In this document: positions 36,206 through 45,122 of the stretch, in pieces | Numbering within the stretch: position 1 is the stretch's first letter | Layout: each line of letters opens with the position of its first letter | NCBI GenBank assembly: GCA_027491085.1 | Contig: JAIXWW010000011.1 | Span: 1-64,000 of the forward strand | Direction: 5' to 3' | DNA length: 64,000 bases | Origin: Bacteroidota bacterium | Lineage (GTDB): Bacteria > Bacteroidota > Bacteroidia > UKL13-3 | Translations under genes and position numbers: made by a program | The notes under the pieces: generated by a model | The model's input: the letters and a program-made list of their open reading frames with translations, nothing else | What the model was told of the DNA's origin: nothing | The model's database searches: none

Positions 36206-37438
36206 TTACTCAAACCTAAGTGCTTCTATAGGATCCAATTCACTGGCTTTTTTGGCAGGATAATAACCTGATGCAATTCCAACTACAAAGCATAAAAATA
36301 AGCCTAAACCTATCCAAGCCCAAGGAATTATAAAGCCTCCTCCAATAAATGATGTAACAATATTTCCAACAATTATTCCTAATATAATTCCACCCAATCC
36401 GCCCATTTGGCAAATTACCAACGCTTCAATTAAAAACTGTTTCTTAATGTTTTGTTGTGTAGCACCTAACGATTTTCTGATACCAATTTCGCGTGTACGT
36501 TCAGTAACAGAAACCAACATAATATTCATCAATCCAATGGCTGCGCCCAATAATGTAATAAAACCAATGGCAGTAGCAGCAATGGTAATAAAACTTAACT
36601 GACCAATCACTTGATTGGCCACATTATCGGCTTTCATTATTTCAAAATTATTTGGTTCATTTACGCGTAAACCTCTTACTCTTCTAAACACACTGATGGC
36701 TTCATCTACCGCCATATCCATATTGGTAACATTTGAAACTGCAACTGTAACCACCGCACTCATGCTTTTTTCCGAAAATACTTGGTAAGCATTATCAATA
36801 GGCACAATTACCATTCTATCGCCACCAAAACCCATGCTTGAGCCTTTTTCTTTTAGTACCCCAATTACCCTGTATTTGGCCGCACCAACAGCAATCAGTT
36901 CTCCAATTGGCATTTTATATTTAAATAATTTGTCTTTTACTTCTTTGCCAATAATAGCCACATTTGCAGCCGATGTAATATCTTGTTTTGAAAAATTACG
37001 GCCATAATCTAAATCGTAAGCGGCTACTTGGAGGTAATTTTCATCGCTACCCAATACCATGATATTGGGTTCGGTTTTATAACTATTGTATTTTATAGTT
37101 GCTGTCCAGCTAGCGTTAATAGAAGTGGAGAAAGTACAAGGAAAACGGTATTGCTGCGCAAATTTTTCTGTTTGCTGTTGGGTAATATCAGTATATTTTT
37201 TTTGTGGCCTACCACTCACTCCAAACCTAACTGAGTTACCCCTATTTTTTATATTAAAAGTGTTGGCACCAATATTATTAAAACTTTTATTGATACTCAG
37301 TTTCATACCATCAATGGCAGTTAAAATACCTACCAAAGCCATTATACCAATTGATATAATTAAAGCCGTAATAACCGCCCTGGTTCTGTTAGCCCCAATA
37401 GAGGTAAAAGCTATTTTTATATTTTCGGTTAATGTCAT
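36206..37438 (-). CDS. MacB/FtsX-like ABC transporter permease
   Basis: A 410-residue FtsX-type permease. An N-terminal transmembrane helix (about 25-45, [14 protein letters not shown]) is followed by a large periplasmic MacB-like domain. Three C-terminal helices end with [13 protein letters not shown]. MacB-type signatures are [21 protein letters not shown] and the proline-rich end. These permeases pump lipoproteins, antibiotics or peptides with a separate ATPase, which is not adjacent here. I chose the ATG at 37438 ([11 protein letters not shown]) because upstream codons run through a hairpin at 37562-37582. Confidence 0.9.
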   Translation of the reverse strand: MTLTENIKIAFTSIGANRTRAVITALIISIGIMALVGILTAIDGMKLSINKSFNNIGANTFNIKNRGNSVRFGVSGRPQKKYTDITQQQTEKFAQQYRFPCTFSTSINASWTATIKYNSYKTEPNIMVLGSDENYLQVAAYDLDYGRNFSKQDITSAANVAIIGKEVKDKLFKYKMPIGELIAVGAAKYRVIGVLKEKGSSMGFGGDRMVIVPIDNAYQVFSEKSMSAVVTVAVSNVTNMDMAVDEAISVFRRVRGLRVNEPNNFEIMKADNVANQVIGQLSFITIAATAIGFITLLGAAIGLMNIMLVSVTERTREIGIRKSLGATQQNIKKQFLIEALVICQMGGLGGIILGIIVGNIVTSFIGGGFIIPWAWIGLGLFLCFVVGIASGYYPAKKASELDPIEALRFE

Positions 37439-37561
37439 TTGTATGTACCAAATAGAATTAGCACCAAAAATAGGTTTTCGAAACCAAATAGTTATTTTAT
37501 TTATATAAAAGGAAAAAGCAATGGACAATAAGCAATTGGCAATAAGCAAATTTATCAGATG

Positions 37562-37582
37562 ATGCGGTTTTGCAAACCGCAT
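37562..37582. repeat. Small intergenic hairpin
   Basis: ATGCGGTTT and AAACCGCAT form a perfect 9-bp stem with loop TGC. It is the first of several hairpins in the region leading to the transposase gene. Confidence 0.6.
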
Positions 37583-37837
37583 TTAACTACTATCAGCATT
37601 TATAATGTATAAATATTAATGCCTTTTAATACATTTGTTTTGTTAAAAATTATAGGTATGTTTGAAAATAGAAATTTCCTAAAACAACCCAAAACTGGAT
37701 AAACATATGAAGGTTCTAGGAAAAACATTCCTATATAAACAAGTTATTTGCCACTTTAGGACGACAGCAACTTTGACCGATAGTGTTTGCACCTCGCAAA
37801 CAGTAAATTTAAAAAAATGGGTTTAGATATATCACTC

Positions 37838-37904
37838 TACTATCCGTAGTCTGAAGCTGAGCAATAGCCGAGGGGACTACGGATTTTAAATGAAAAAAGA
37901 GTTT
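37838..37904. repeat. RAYT-associated repeat A, copy 1
   Basis: This 67-bp unit differs from copy 2 (38029-38095) at one base. It contains an inverted pair ATCCGTAGTC / GACTACGGAT (37842-37851, 37875-37884) that would form a 10-bp stem. It is followed by a terminator-like AAAAAGAGTT/AACTCTTTTT hairpin. Confidence 0.85.
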
Positions 37905-37917
37905 ATAACTCTTTTTA

Positions 37918-37969
37918 TTAGCCCGTGTCGGATTCCGATAGCTATCGGAAACTACATTTCATTTTAAAT
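37918..37969. repeat. RAYT-associated repeat B, copy 1
   Basis: This 52-bp unit is repeated at 38682-38733 with one mismatch. Its core TTCCGATAGCTATCGGAA (37933-37950) is a perfect 18-bp palindrome. Its right end (TTTCATTTTAAATCC) is nearly the inverse of the right part of repeat A. Confidence 0.85.
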
Positions 37970-37996
37970 CCTTAGAGCGCTTCGCTAACTCTAAGG
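37970..37996. repeat. Hairpin between the two RAYT-type units
   Basis: CCTTAGAG and CTCTAAGG form a perfect 8-bp stem with an 11-base loop, directly after repeat B copy 1. Confidence 0.5.
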
Positions 37997-38028
37997 ATAA
38001 TAATGCTAGCTTTTATAATACTAAATTT

Positions 38029-38095
38029 TACTATCCGTAGTCTGAAGCTGAGCAATAGCAGAGGGGACTACGGATTTTAAATGAAAAAAGAGTTT
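38029..38095. repeat. RAYT-associated repeat A, copy 2
   Basis: A 67-bp copy of repeat A with one change. It lies just upstream of the transposase gene. Its 3' end supplies the TTTG (38093-38096) that forms a -33 element with the -7 box at 38116. Confidence 0.85.
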
Positions 38096-38123
38096 GCAAC
38101 TCGTTTTTTACATAATATATTTG
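38093..38123 (+). promoter_or_regulatory. Consensus promoter of the transposase gene
   Basis: TTTG (38093-38096), a 19-base spacer and TATATTTG (38116-38123) match the Bacteroidota consensus exactly. The ATG at 38128 lies where transcription should begin, so the message would be leaderless or nearly so. Confidence 0.55.
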
Positions 38124-38127
38124 AATA

Positions 38128-38685
38128 ATGTCAGAAGGAGGATATCAAATAAGAGATCAATTTGCAGTACATTTTATTACTTTTTCAGTAGTAGAATGGA
38201 TAGATGTTTTTACAAGAAAAATATATGCTGATATAGTTGTTGAAAGTTTAAAATTTTGCCAAACAAATAAAGGTTTACAAATACATGCTTGGTGTTTAAT
38301 GAGCAATCATATTCACTTAATAGTATCCACTAAAGAACCAATTACACTTTCGGAAGTATTGAGAGATTTTAAAAAGTTTACATCAACCAACATTATTAAG
38401 GCAATAGAAAATAACACAAGAGAAAGCAGAAGAAATTGGATGTTGTGGATTTTTAAAAAAGCGGGAGAAAAAAATAAAAGAAACAAAAATTATCAATTTT
38501 GGCAACAAGAAAACCATCCTATTGAATGTTCAACTCATGAAATATTACAATCAAAAATGAAGTATTTGCACGAAAACCCAGTAAGGGCAGGTTTAGTAAG
38601 AAATGAAAGTGATTATATTTATTCTAGTGGAATAGATTATTATACAAAAGAAAAAGGGTTAATTGATTTTGATTTTCTTAATTAG
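38128..38685 (+). CDS. REP-associated tyrosine transposase (RAYT, Y1_Tnp family)
   Basis: A 185-residue single-strand DNA transposase of the TnpA-REP type. The HUH pair is H61 and H63 in MSNHIHLIVS. The likely catalytic tyrosine is Y146 in MKYLHENPVRAGLV, the family signature. RAYT proteins bind and cleave hairpin repeats at their own ends. Here repeat A copy 2 lies upstream and repeat B copy 2 begins at the stop codon (TTAG shared), consistent with those being its substrates. No TnpB or accessory gene is present. Confidence 0.88.
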   Translation: MSEGGYQIRDQFAVHFITFSVVEWIDVFTRKIYADIVVESLKFCQTNKGLQIHAWCLMSNHIHLIVSTKEPITLSEVLRDFKKFTSTNIIKAIENNTRESRRNWMLWIFKKAGEKNKRNKNYQFWQQENHPIECSTHEILQSKMKYLHENPVRAGLVRNESDYIYSSGIDYYTKEKGLIDFDFLN

Positions 38686-38733
38686 CCCGTGTCGGATTCC
38701 GATAGCTATCGGAAACTACATTTCATTATAAAT
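38682..38733. repeat. RAYT-associated repeat B, copy 2
   Basis: A 52-bp unit with one mismatch to copy 1, including the same 18-bp palindrome (38697-38714). It overlaps the transposase stop codon and ends eight bases before the TatD gene. Confidence 0.85.
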
Positions 38734-38741
38734 GAATAATA

Positions 38742-39509
38742 CTAAATCCCGTAAACCAATTTACTGTTTTCAGTAGTAATTTCGGCTACTTGCGCTAAAC
38801 CCATTTTTTTTAGTTCAGCAAGTTTTTTAGCTACTTCTATTACATAAAAACTTTCGTTTCGTTTGCCTCTAAAAGGAACAGGCGCTAAGTAAGGTGCATC
38901 GGTTTCTAAAACTATATGTTTTAAATCTATATCGGCAATGGCTTCGGCCAAACCCGCATTTTTAAACGTTACCACCCCTCCTATTCCCAAATAAAAACCC
39001 AACTCAACCACTTGCTTAGCCTCGGCTGCGGTGCCACTAAAACAATGGAAAATCCCGCGTAATTTTGGGTGTTTCATTTCGTTTAAAATTTCAATTACAT
39101 CAGGCGTAGCATTGCGGGCATGAATGTTTATAGGTAAATCTTGCTGAATAGCCCACAAACACTGCTTTTTAAAAGCCATGATTTGTTGTTCTTTAAATTC
39201 TAAACTCCAGTAATAATCCAACCCAATTTCGCCCACAGCATAAAACTTGCGTTTTTTAAACCATTTTTGAATTTGAAATAAATGTGCCTCCACATGTTCA
39301 TCAACAGAGCAAGGATGCAGCCCCATCATAGGAAAACAGTTATTAGGAAACTGCCAAACCAAATCTAACATGGGCTGAATGCTATGTAAATCAATATTTG
39401 GCATAAAAAGGCGTGTAACTCCATTTTTAATTGCTTTTTCTATTAACTGGGTGCTATCGGCTTCAAACTCTTTTGAATATAAATGCGTATGTGTATCGGT
39501 AAAAATCAT
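38742..39509 (-). CDS. TatD-family metal-dependent hydrolase
   Basis: This 255-residue protein is a TIM-barrel TatD-type DNase/hydrolase. Motifs in order are DTHTHLYS (HxH), AVGEIGLDYYWS (metal-bridging Glu), INIHARNAT, GIFHCFSG and LETDAPYLAPVP. TatD proteins act in DNA repair and 3'-5' exonuclease processing and are cytoplasmic. It is monocistronic here, and its stop lies eight bases from the RAYT element end. Confidence 0.93.
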   Translation of the reverse strand: MIFTDTHTHLYSKEFEADSTQLIEKAIKNGVTRLFMPNIDLHSIQPMLDLVWQFPNNCFPMMGLHPCSVDEHVEAHLFQIQKWFKKRKFYAVGEIGLDYYWSLEFKEQQIMAFKKQCLWAIQQDLPINIHARNATPDVIEILNEMKHPKLRGIFHCFSGTAAEAKQVVELGFYLGIGGVVTFKNAGLAEAIADIDLKHIVLETDAPYLAPVPFRGKRNESFYVIEVAKKLAELKKMGLAQVAEITTENSKLVYGI

Positions 39510-39660
39510 GGTAAATAAGTGGCCGCAATATTAGTTCAATTGCTAGTATTAAACCAAAGTAAGTAAAAATAGTAAACACCATTTTTAAAATACAAGCGTT
39601 TAAACGAAAGAAAAGAAAGCAATTGTTTTAAAATATAAAATTAATTTGTAATGTTGATTT

Positions 39661-40149
39661 ATGGAAGTATTGAAGCGCGAATCGGTCATTCATCAGTTTA
39701 ACCAAATAGATGAATTAAATTTAACTGCACAAAACTTATTGTTAAAAGCCAAAGAAGCAGCAAAAAATGCTTACGCCCCCTACTCAAAATTTAATGTGGG
39801 TTGTGCGCTTTTATTAGAAAATAACGAAATAATTTTAGGTAATAACCAAGAAAACATTGCTTACCCGAGCGGTTTATGTGCTGAACGAACTGCTATATTT
39901 TATGCAGGTGCTAATTACCCAACTGTACCCATAAAAATGATGGCTGTTACTGCCTTTGCCAATGGTTATGAAGTTAACCAACCCGTTATGCCATGTGGAG
40001 CTTGCTTACAAAGTATCAGTGAGTTTGAATTGCGTTTTTCAAAACCCATTGAAATTATTTTACAAGGAAATAGCGGACCCATTTATATTGCCGAGGGCAT
40101 AAAAACCTTTTTGCCTTTTCAGTTTTTTATAAAAGAATTAGGCATGTAA
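39661..40149 (+). CDS. cdd: Cytidine deaminase
   Basis: A 162-residue homotetrameric-type cytidine deaminase that converts cytidine and deoxycytidine to uridine forms in pyrimidine salvage. Zinc ligands are C73 with catalytic E75 (CAERTA) and C112/C115 (PCGACLQ). YSKFNVGCALL is the substrate segment. It starts at the ATG at 39661. Its stop directly abuts that of the convergent HTTM gene. Confidence 0.94.
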   Translation: MEVLKRESVIHQFNQIDELNLTAQNLLLKAKEAAKNAYAPYSKFNVGCALLLENNEIILGNNQENIAYPSGLCAERTAIFYAGANYPTVPIKMMAVTAFANGYEVNQPVMPCGACLQSISEFELRFSKPIEIILQGNSGPIYIAEGIKTFLPFQFFIKELGM

Positions 40150-41571
40150 TTAATTAGTCAGCATTACTTTTTCAATACTGTTAGTGTCGCCTAATTTTGG
40201 CGTAGTTTCTTTCATATAAATAAGCGAAAACCTTTTGATTGCAGGGTGCTTATTCGTGCAGTTTGCTTCATGATTTCTTAAAATATAACTTACATAATTG
40301 CTGTTTAACCAAGGCTTTTTACCCAAAACCACATGTTCCGAAAACTTACGCCAACGATCATTTTTTATGGTACTTAAAATACTTTCAGGTTTATTGTAAT
40401 TTACTTTTTGGCAATTATTTTTTAAATCAATGGTATCGCCATTTACCAATTGAGCCTCATAAATAAACCAACCATCGTCTTTAAATACATCGGGTGCAAA
40501 CATCCCCCAATTTTGGTTAATGCCAATTGGATAAGCAATTGATTTCAATTTTTTAGCTAAACCATACTTAAATTGTGGCATATAACCCGCGTTCCATATG
40601 AGTACATAAATTAACAGCGCAATAACCAAAAAATTATTGTTAAAGTTGAATGGTAATAATTGATTGGTTTGATTATTATTTATGTTCAATTTATCAAATA
40701 CTTGTTTTGGAATTAATAAAATTAAGGCCGTTATATTTATTAAATAAAACAATCCAACAAATAAAGTAGATGCAATGCCTATTTGGAATAAAAGTAAAAT
40801 AATAATTCCTATGTTTCGCATTTGATTGTTTTTATAAGGAATAAAAAACAATAAAGGAATAAAAAATTCCATGTACAATACTATGTGAGTTATTACTTTT
40901 AATAATGCTGGAAATTGTAATAGATACTTAGCCAATGGCCATTGAATACAATCTAAATTAAAAGCATAATATAGAGCAGTTCCATCTGCGTGCCATTCAT
41001 TAGAAGTTTTCATAAAAGCTGAAACCCAATAAACCATTAGTATTTGAAACATAAACACCAATGCAGCAATGGTATAATCACTTTTGGGTTCTTTGGTTTG
41101 AATAGCCCATTTGGCATTTAATGGTAAGAATAATCCAAAAAAGAGCATGCATCTTATCAAATCATCGCCCCCTTGCAGGATATATGGCCCTCGCATAGTT
41201 AAGCTGATGTAAAAAAGCAATGCAATTATCTGAAAAAGTTTAGTTCTGTATCCTATAGCAAAACAAAATACTGCTATTAAATGTACACCAAAACAAATAC
41301 TTACAAATAAACTGGAATCGTTTAATTGGTAAATAGGTAAAAACAAATAACGAGCTAAATGCTGGTTTAGAAGTGAAAGTGGAAGTATTCCTTGTTCGGT
41401 ATAAAATACATTTAAGTCACTTAAACGAATACACAAATCAATAATTAAAACAAACCCAAAAACAATTCTAAACAATGCAAAAGACCTTAAATCAAATGAA
41501 TAGGTGCTATTTAGTTTTTGTTGGATAATCTGCAAGTTGAGGTATTTTTTCAAAACAATAAATATTAACAT
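40150..41571 (-). CDS. HTTM-domain membrane protein (gamma-carboxylase-like)
   Basis: A 473-residue protein with about eight to ten hydrophobic segments and the HTTM pattern at its start (RSFALFRIVFGFVLIIDLCIRLSDL, of which the FRIVFG part is typical), then LQGGDDLIRCMLFFGLFLPL. A soluble C-terminal segment (about 350-473) follows. HTTM proteins are related to vitamin K-dependent gamma-carboxylases, but bacterial members have unknown roles. It has no operon partner. Confidence 0.85.
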   Translation of the reverse strand: MLIFIVLKKYLNLQIIQQKLNSTYSFDLRSFALFRIVFGFVLIIDLCIRLSDLNVFYTEQGILPLSLLNQHLARYLFLPIYQLNDSSLFVSICFGVHLIAVFCFAIGYRTKLFQIIALLFYISLTMRGPYILQGGDDLIRCMLFFGLFLPLNAKWAIQTKEPKSDYTIAALVFMFQILMVYWVSAFMKTSNEWHADGTALYYAFNLDCIQWPLAKYLLQFPALLKVITHIVLYMEFFIPLLFFIPYKNNQMRNIGIIILLLFQIGIASTLFVGLFYLINITALILLIPKQVFDKLNINNNQTNQLLPFNFNNNFLVIALLIYVLIWNAGYMPQFKYGLAKKLKSIAYPIGINQNWGMFAPDVFKDDGWFIYEAQLVNGDTIDLKNNCQKVNYNKPESILSTIKNDRWRKFSEHVVLGKKPWLNSNYVSYILRNHEANCTNKHPAIKRFSLIYMKETTPKLGDTNSIEKVMLTN

Positions 41572-41669
41572 GCAAGTTTAGTGTTTTTACTCAAAAATAA
41601 TCAAAGCCTTTAGTATGATAAAATATGGACAAATTTAAAACTTATAGCAATAAAAAAATGGTAAAAAAA

Positions 41670-41748
41670 CTAAACACTCAATAACTTTAACACATCAACC
41701 CTTTCAACTTCAACACATCAACACTTCAGCACTCCACAACTTAAACAC
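41670..41748 (-). repeat. Ten-unit degenerate octamer tandem array
   Basis: Read on the minus strand, ten successive units with consensus GTGTTGAA fill 41670-41748: nine of 8 bp and one of 7 bp. Examples are GTGTTTAA, GTTGTGGA, GTGCTGAA, GTGTTGAT and GTGTTGAA. The array begins exactly at the base after the TAG stop of the glycosyltransferase gene. No coding role is evident. Confidence 0.65.
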
Positions 41749-42876
41749 CTAAATATCCAACAACTGCTCCGTTAAATATTTCCAAGTAAACTTTTGTTTT
41801 TCTACTTCAATATTGGCAGTAAATTCAGCTTCTTTATTTAGTGTGTAATAATCGCTAATTGCTTGTGCTATGGCTTGCTCGTCTCGTTCCACCACATAAC
41901 CAACTACCTCATGAGGAACTAACTCGGCTAAGCCGCCTACATTGGTAACCAACATAGGTTTATTGTAATAATAAGCTATTTGTGTAACACCACTTTGGGT
42001 GGCAGTAATATAAGTTTGCACCACTAAATCGGCAGCCGAAAAATAGACGCCTACTTCATTATTTGGAATAAAATCAGTGCGAAGAATAACAATATCTGTT
42101 AGTCCTAAATTTTTTATTTGTTCCAAATAAGGCTCGCTGTTTTCGTAAAATTCGCCTGCTATAATTAGCTTTAAATTGGGATTATTTTGTTGTAATAAAG
42201 CAAAACTGTTTAACAATAAAGTGAGGCCTTTGTATTTGCGTATAAATCCAAAAAATAAAAGGTAATTGCAGTTTTCATCTAATCCTAGTTTGCGTTTTGC
42301 TTCTTGTTTATCAAGCAATGGCCCAAACATATCGTACATGGGGTGAGGCACATATTTTTTGGGTTTACCTGTGGTAAACAAATCAATGTGCGCATAAACT
42401 TCGCGACTCATGGCCAAAAAACCACGGTTACTGTCAATAAAATATTGGGTAAATGCAGTATCAAAAAACTGTTGCTCGTGAGGAATAATATTATCGGCAA
42501 TGGTAATAATTTTGGTTTTATCATTGGCTCTGATTAACCTAGCTATGGTACCAAAAGCGGGAGCCATAAAGCTCATCCAATACCTAAAAATTACTAAATC
42601 GTATTGTTTTTTATTTAATTTATAGCCAACTGAAAGCCAATTAATCGGGTTAATTGAATTGATAATAGAGTGAATTACAATATCAGTTGGTTGCGGGTCA
42701 TCGCTCATTTGCGTTTTACCCGGAAATAAAAACTGCGGATATTGCAACGAAAAACTAGCTATTTCGCATTCATGTCCTTGTGCATTAAACTCTCGGCACA
42801 AACGTTCGTTATAAGTAGCCAATCCGCCACGCAAAGGCCAAGCCGGACCAATAATTAAAATTTTTTTCTTAGTCAT
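41749..42876 (-). CDS. Glycosyltransferase family 4
   Basis: A 375-residue GT-B fold glycosyltransferase (GT4 type). It starts KILIIGPAWPLRGGLATYNERL, has NYLLFFGFIRKYKGLTLL at the nucleotide-sugar domain, and ends with the catalytic-site pattern PMLVTNVGGLAELV. It probably adds a sugar to a polysaccharide or glycolipid in the cytoplasm. The ATG overlaps the end of the GT2 gene by 8 bases, so it is the last gene of a minus-strand operon. Confidence 0.9.
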   Translation of the reverse strand: MTKKKILIIGPAWPLRGGLATYNERLCREFNAQGHECEIASFSLQYPQFLFPGKTQMSDDPQPTDIVIHSIINSINPINWLSVGYKLNKKQYDLVIFRYWMSFMAPAFGTIARLIRANDKTKIITIADNIIPHEQQFFDTAFTQYFIDSNRGFLAMSREVYAHIDLFTTGKPKKYVPHPMYDMFGPLLDKQEAKRKLGLDENCNYLLFFGFIRKYKGLTLLLNSFALLQQNNPNLKLIIAGEFYENSEPYLEQIKNLGLTDIVILRTDFIPNNEVGVYFSAADLVVQTYITATQSGVTQIAYYYNKPMLVTNVGGLAELVPHEVVGYVVERDEQAIAQAISDYYTLNKEAEFTANIEVEKQKFTWKYLTEQLLDI

Positions 42877-43840
42877 TATAACCCAAATATTTGGTTATAC
42901 CGTAATGGTTTCTATCGCTTGAATTACGGCTTATTAACTCGCCAATAAAACCTGCTAAAAACAACTGCATACCAATTATAATTGAAACCAATGCAATATA
43001 AAACATAGGTTGATCAGTAATGCCACGGTTTAAAGTCCAGTTATGAGACATAAACCAAAGCTTTTGAGCGCCAATATATGCTGCACCAAAAAAACCAAAC
43101 AAAAAAAACAAAGTTCCTAATACACCAAAAAAGTGCATGGGTTTTTTACCAAATTTAGAAACAAAGAAAATGGTCAATAAATCTAAAAAGCCATTGATAA
43201 AACGGTCGAAACCAAACTTGGTAGTTCCGTATTTACGCGCTCTGTGTTCAACTTCTTTTTCGGCTATTTTAGTAAACCCATTCCATTTAGCTAAAACAGG
43301 AATATAGCGATGCATTTCGTTATAAACCTCAATGGCTTTAACTACGTCTACCTTATACGATTTTAAACCACAGTTAAAGTCGTTTAGTTGAATGCCACTC
43401 ATTTTGCGAGTAGCCCAATTAAATATTTTGGTAGGAATGGTTTTGGTAATGGGGTCGTAACGTTTCTTTTTCCAACCACTTACTAAATCGTAACCATCGT
43501 TTACTATCATACTATAAAGTGATGGAATTTCATCAGGACTATCTTGCATATCGGCATCCATAGTTATTACCACATTGCCTTGCACTTTATGGAAAGCCAC
43601 ATTTAATGCAGCCGATTTTCCATAGTTGCGTCTAAACTTAATGGCTTTAATCAATGGATTTTTTGCTGATAATTGTTCAACTACTGCCCAACTATTGTCG
43701 GTGCTGCCGTCATCTACCATTATCACCTCGTAAGTGAAATTATTTTCATTCATTACTCGTTCTATCCAAGCCAATAACTCAGGCAAAGACTCGTCTTCAT
43801 TATAAAATGGTATTACAACCGATATTTGAATTTCTTTCAC
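42869..43840 (-). CDS. Glycosyltransferase family 2 with two C-terminal membrane helices
   Basis: A 323-residue GT2 enzyme similar to polyprenol-phosphate sugar transferases (ArnC/DPM1-like). It has IPFYNEDESLPELL, VDDGSTDNSW, the DxD-type MDADMQDSPDE, and NDFNCGLKSYK. Two hydrophobic helices are near residues 228-252 and 279-302. It would charge undecaprenyl phosphate with a sugar for later flipping. It belongs to the operon running from the dihydroorotase-like gene. Confidence 0.9.
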   Translation of the reverse strand: MKEIQISVVIPFYNEDESLPELLAWIERVMNENNFTYEVIMVDDGSTDNSWAVVEQLSAKNPLIKAIKFRRNYGKSAALNVAFHKVQGNVVITMDADMQDSPDEIPSLYSMIVNDGYDLVSGWKKKRYDPITKTIPTKIFNWATRKMSGIQLNDFNCGLKSYKVDVVKAIEVYNEMHRYIPVLAKWNGFTKIAEKEVEHRARKYGTTKFGFDRFINGFLDLLTIFFVSKFGKKPMHFFGVLGTLFFLFGFFGAAYIGAQKLWFMSHNWTLNRGITDQPMFYIALVSIIIGMQLFLAGFIGELISRNSSDRNHYGITKYLGYND

Positions 43841-43882
43841 TTAAAATATTTTTATTGGTTAATTAATTGAATATGCTAATGT

Positions 43883-44440
43883 TTATCTGTCTAATTGATT
43901 GTAAGCGTCTTCAGGATCTTGTTTTTGAACAAAAATTGATAGTATTAATCCAACTATCAGCGTATAAACATTTACAGATAATAAAATACCATATACTTTT
44001 GAAATAGGTGAATTTTTTTCTTTTATGGAATTAGTCATTTCCATTTTTTTATCTTCATCGAAATAATCATTTTCTAATAACGCTTTTTTTACCAATTCAA
44101 ACTCTTTTACCAATTCTTCAGGATTTATAAAGCTGTAAAACACATATTTCCAAAGAGCTAATATTATGGATGAAACCACACCAACTGCTAAACAAGTTTT
44201 TAGTACTTCCAAATATTTACTATAACCACCAAAATCATTATCTCTTCTTTGTTTCATTGCAAAATAGATTATTGAAATAGAGGTTAACAACGATACCAAT
44301 AAATCAATCATTGGATAATCGCCACGATAAACGCCTGCAATAAAAAACATCAAGTCAATTACTACCACTGCAAAGGCATAAATTAGCCCAAACTTTAAGG
44401 CATATTGCCAAAGTGATTTAAAATTTTCTTCGTTGGTCAT
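43883..44440 (-). CDS. DUF4199 membrane protein
   Basis: A 185-residue protein with four hydrophobic segments (about 13-38, 43-60, 82-104, 150-172) and a charged stretch before the last, matching DUF4199. Function unknown. In Bacteroidota it often sits next to a polyprenol-phosphate glycosyltransferase and a dihydroorotase-like gene, as here. That suggests a supporting role in the same envelope pathway (inference). Confidence 0.82.
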   Translation of the reverse strand: MTNEENFKSLWQYALKFGLIYAFAVVVIDLMFFIAGVYRGDYPMIDLLVSLLTSISIIYFAMKQRRDNDFGGYSKYLEVLKTCLAVGVVSSIILALWKYVFYSFINPEELVKEFELVKKALLENDYFDEDKKMEMTNSIKEKNSPISKVYGILLSVNVYTLIVGLILSIFVQKQDPEDAYNQLDR

Positions 44441-44455
44441 AGGATTCTAAAAGTA

Positions 44456-45118
44456 TTATTTAGTATTTGCAAATGCTAACAACGAAGCCAATACGCTAAT
44501 TTCAAAAGTATTGTATTGTGGCTTGAATTGGTTAACCATATTTACGGAATAAGGTGTTTGGAAGAACATAACCATAGGTATTAACATATCTTTTATTGGC
44601 GATTCTTCATTTAAAGTTTTCTTTAAAGCAGTTAAATCATAAAAATCAGCTTCTTCCAAATCGTTTTCAATTAATGGCTCATAAATTTTAAACTCATCCT
44701 GAAACTCATCCATATCAGTTAGTAAAAACTCATTCAAGAAATCACCTATCGAAATTTCAGCATCAGCATCGTTAGCTTCATTAATGTAAAGGTATACATT
44801 CAATAACTCAGTTCCACGTTCTACAGTTTGCTCCTCAATATCCATCCACTCTTCCGAGTCAAAATATTCTTCATTATGTGCAAATGCCGATAAGAAATGA
44901 ACCAACATTAAATCAAAAACTACTTCTTCTATTTCGCCATAACCATTTTTAGGCACCAAAGCATCTAGGGCTTTTAGTTTATCCTCAAAACTATTTAACT
45001 CCACAAAAATCTGACCGCATTCTTCAGTTATGTTTTTTAAATTTTTACCTTCTGCATATGTTTCAAGCAGTGCTTTTAAAGAGCTTAAAACCACTCTTGA
45101 TTGATTTTCTATTATCAT
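44456..45118 (-). CDS. Conserved acidic helical protein, function unknown
   Basis: I do not recognise the family. This 220-residue protein is acidic, mostly alpha-helical and has no signal peptide or membrane segment. Asp/Glu are frequent in the middle (SEEWMDIEEQTVERG, INEANDADAEISIGDFL). The ATG at 45118 was chosen over an upstream codon at 45160 because it lies 4 bases after the stop of the dihydroorotase-like gene. It is co-directional with DUF4199. Confidence 0.65.
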   Translation of the reverse strand: MIIENQSRVVLSSLKALLETYAEGKNLKNITEECGQIFVELNSFEDKLKALDALVPKNGYGEIEEVVFDLMLVHFLSAFAHNEEYFDSEEWMDIEEQTVERGTELLNVYLYINEANDADAEISIGDFLNEFLLTDMDEFQDEFKIYEPLIENDLEEADFYDLTALKKTLNEESPIKDMLIPMVMFFQTPYSVNMVNQFKPQYNTFEISVLASLLAFANTK

Positions 45119-45122
45119 TTTA

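Larger units (their letters stand above)
37583..38127. other. Hairpin-rich intergenic region upstream of the RAYT gene
   Basis: There are no genes in this stretch. It contains an imperfect hairpin at 37781-37805 (GTGTTTGC/GCAAACAG core), repeat A copy 1, repeat B copy 1, an 8-bp hairpin (CCTTAGAG/CTCTAAGG, 37970-37996) and repeat A copy 2. Together these look like a REP/BIME-type array attached to the transposase. Confidence 0.65.

Noticed and set aside
37086..37508. A 140-codon plus-strand frame
   Set aside because: It is antisense to the ABC permease gene and has no domain signature.
37838..38733. Classical IS element with terminal inverted repeats and DDE transposase
   Set aside because: The transposase is of the HUH/Y1 type; no DDE motif or target-site duplication was seen.
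41670..41748. Possible CRISPR array
   Set aside because: The repeat period is 8 bp with no spacers and no cas genes nearby.
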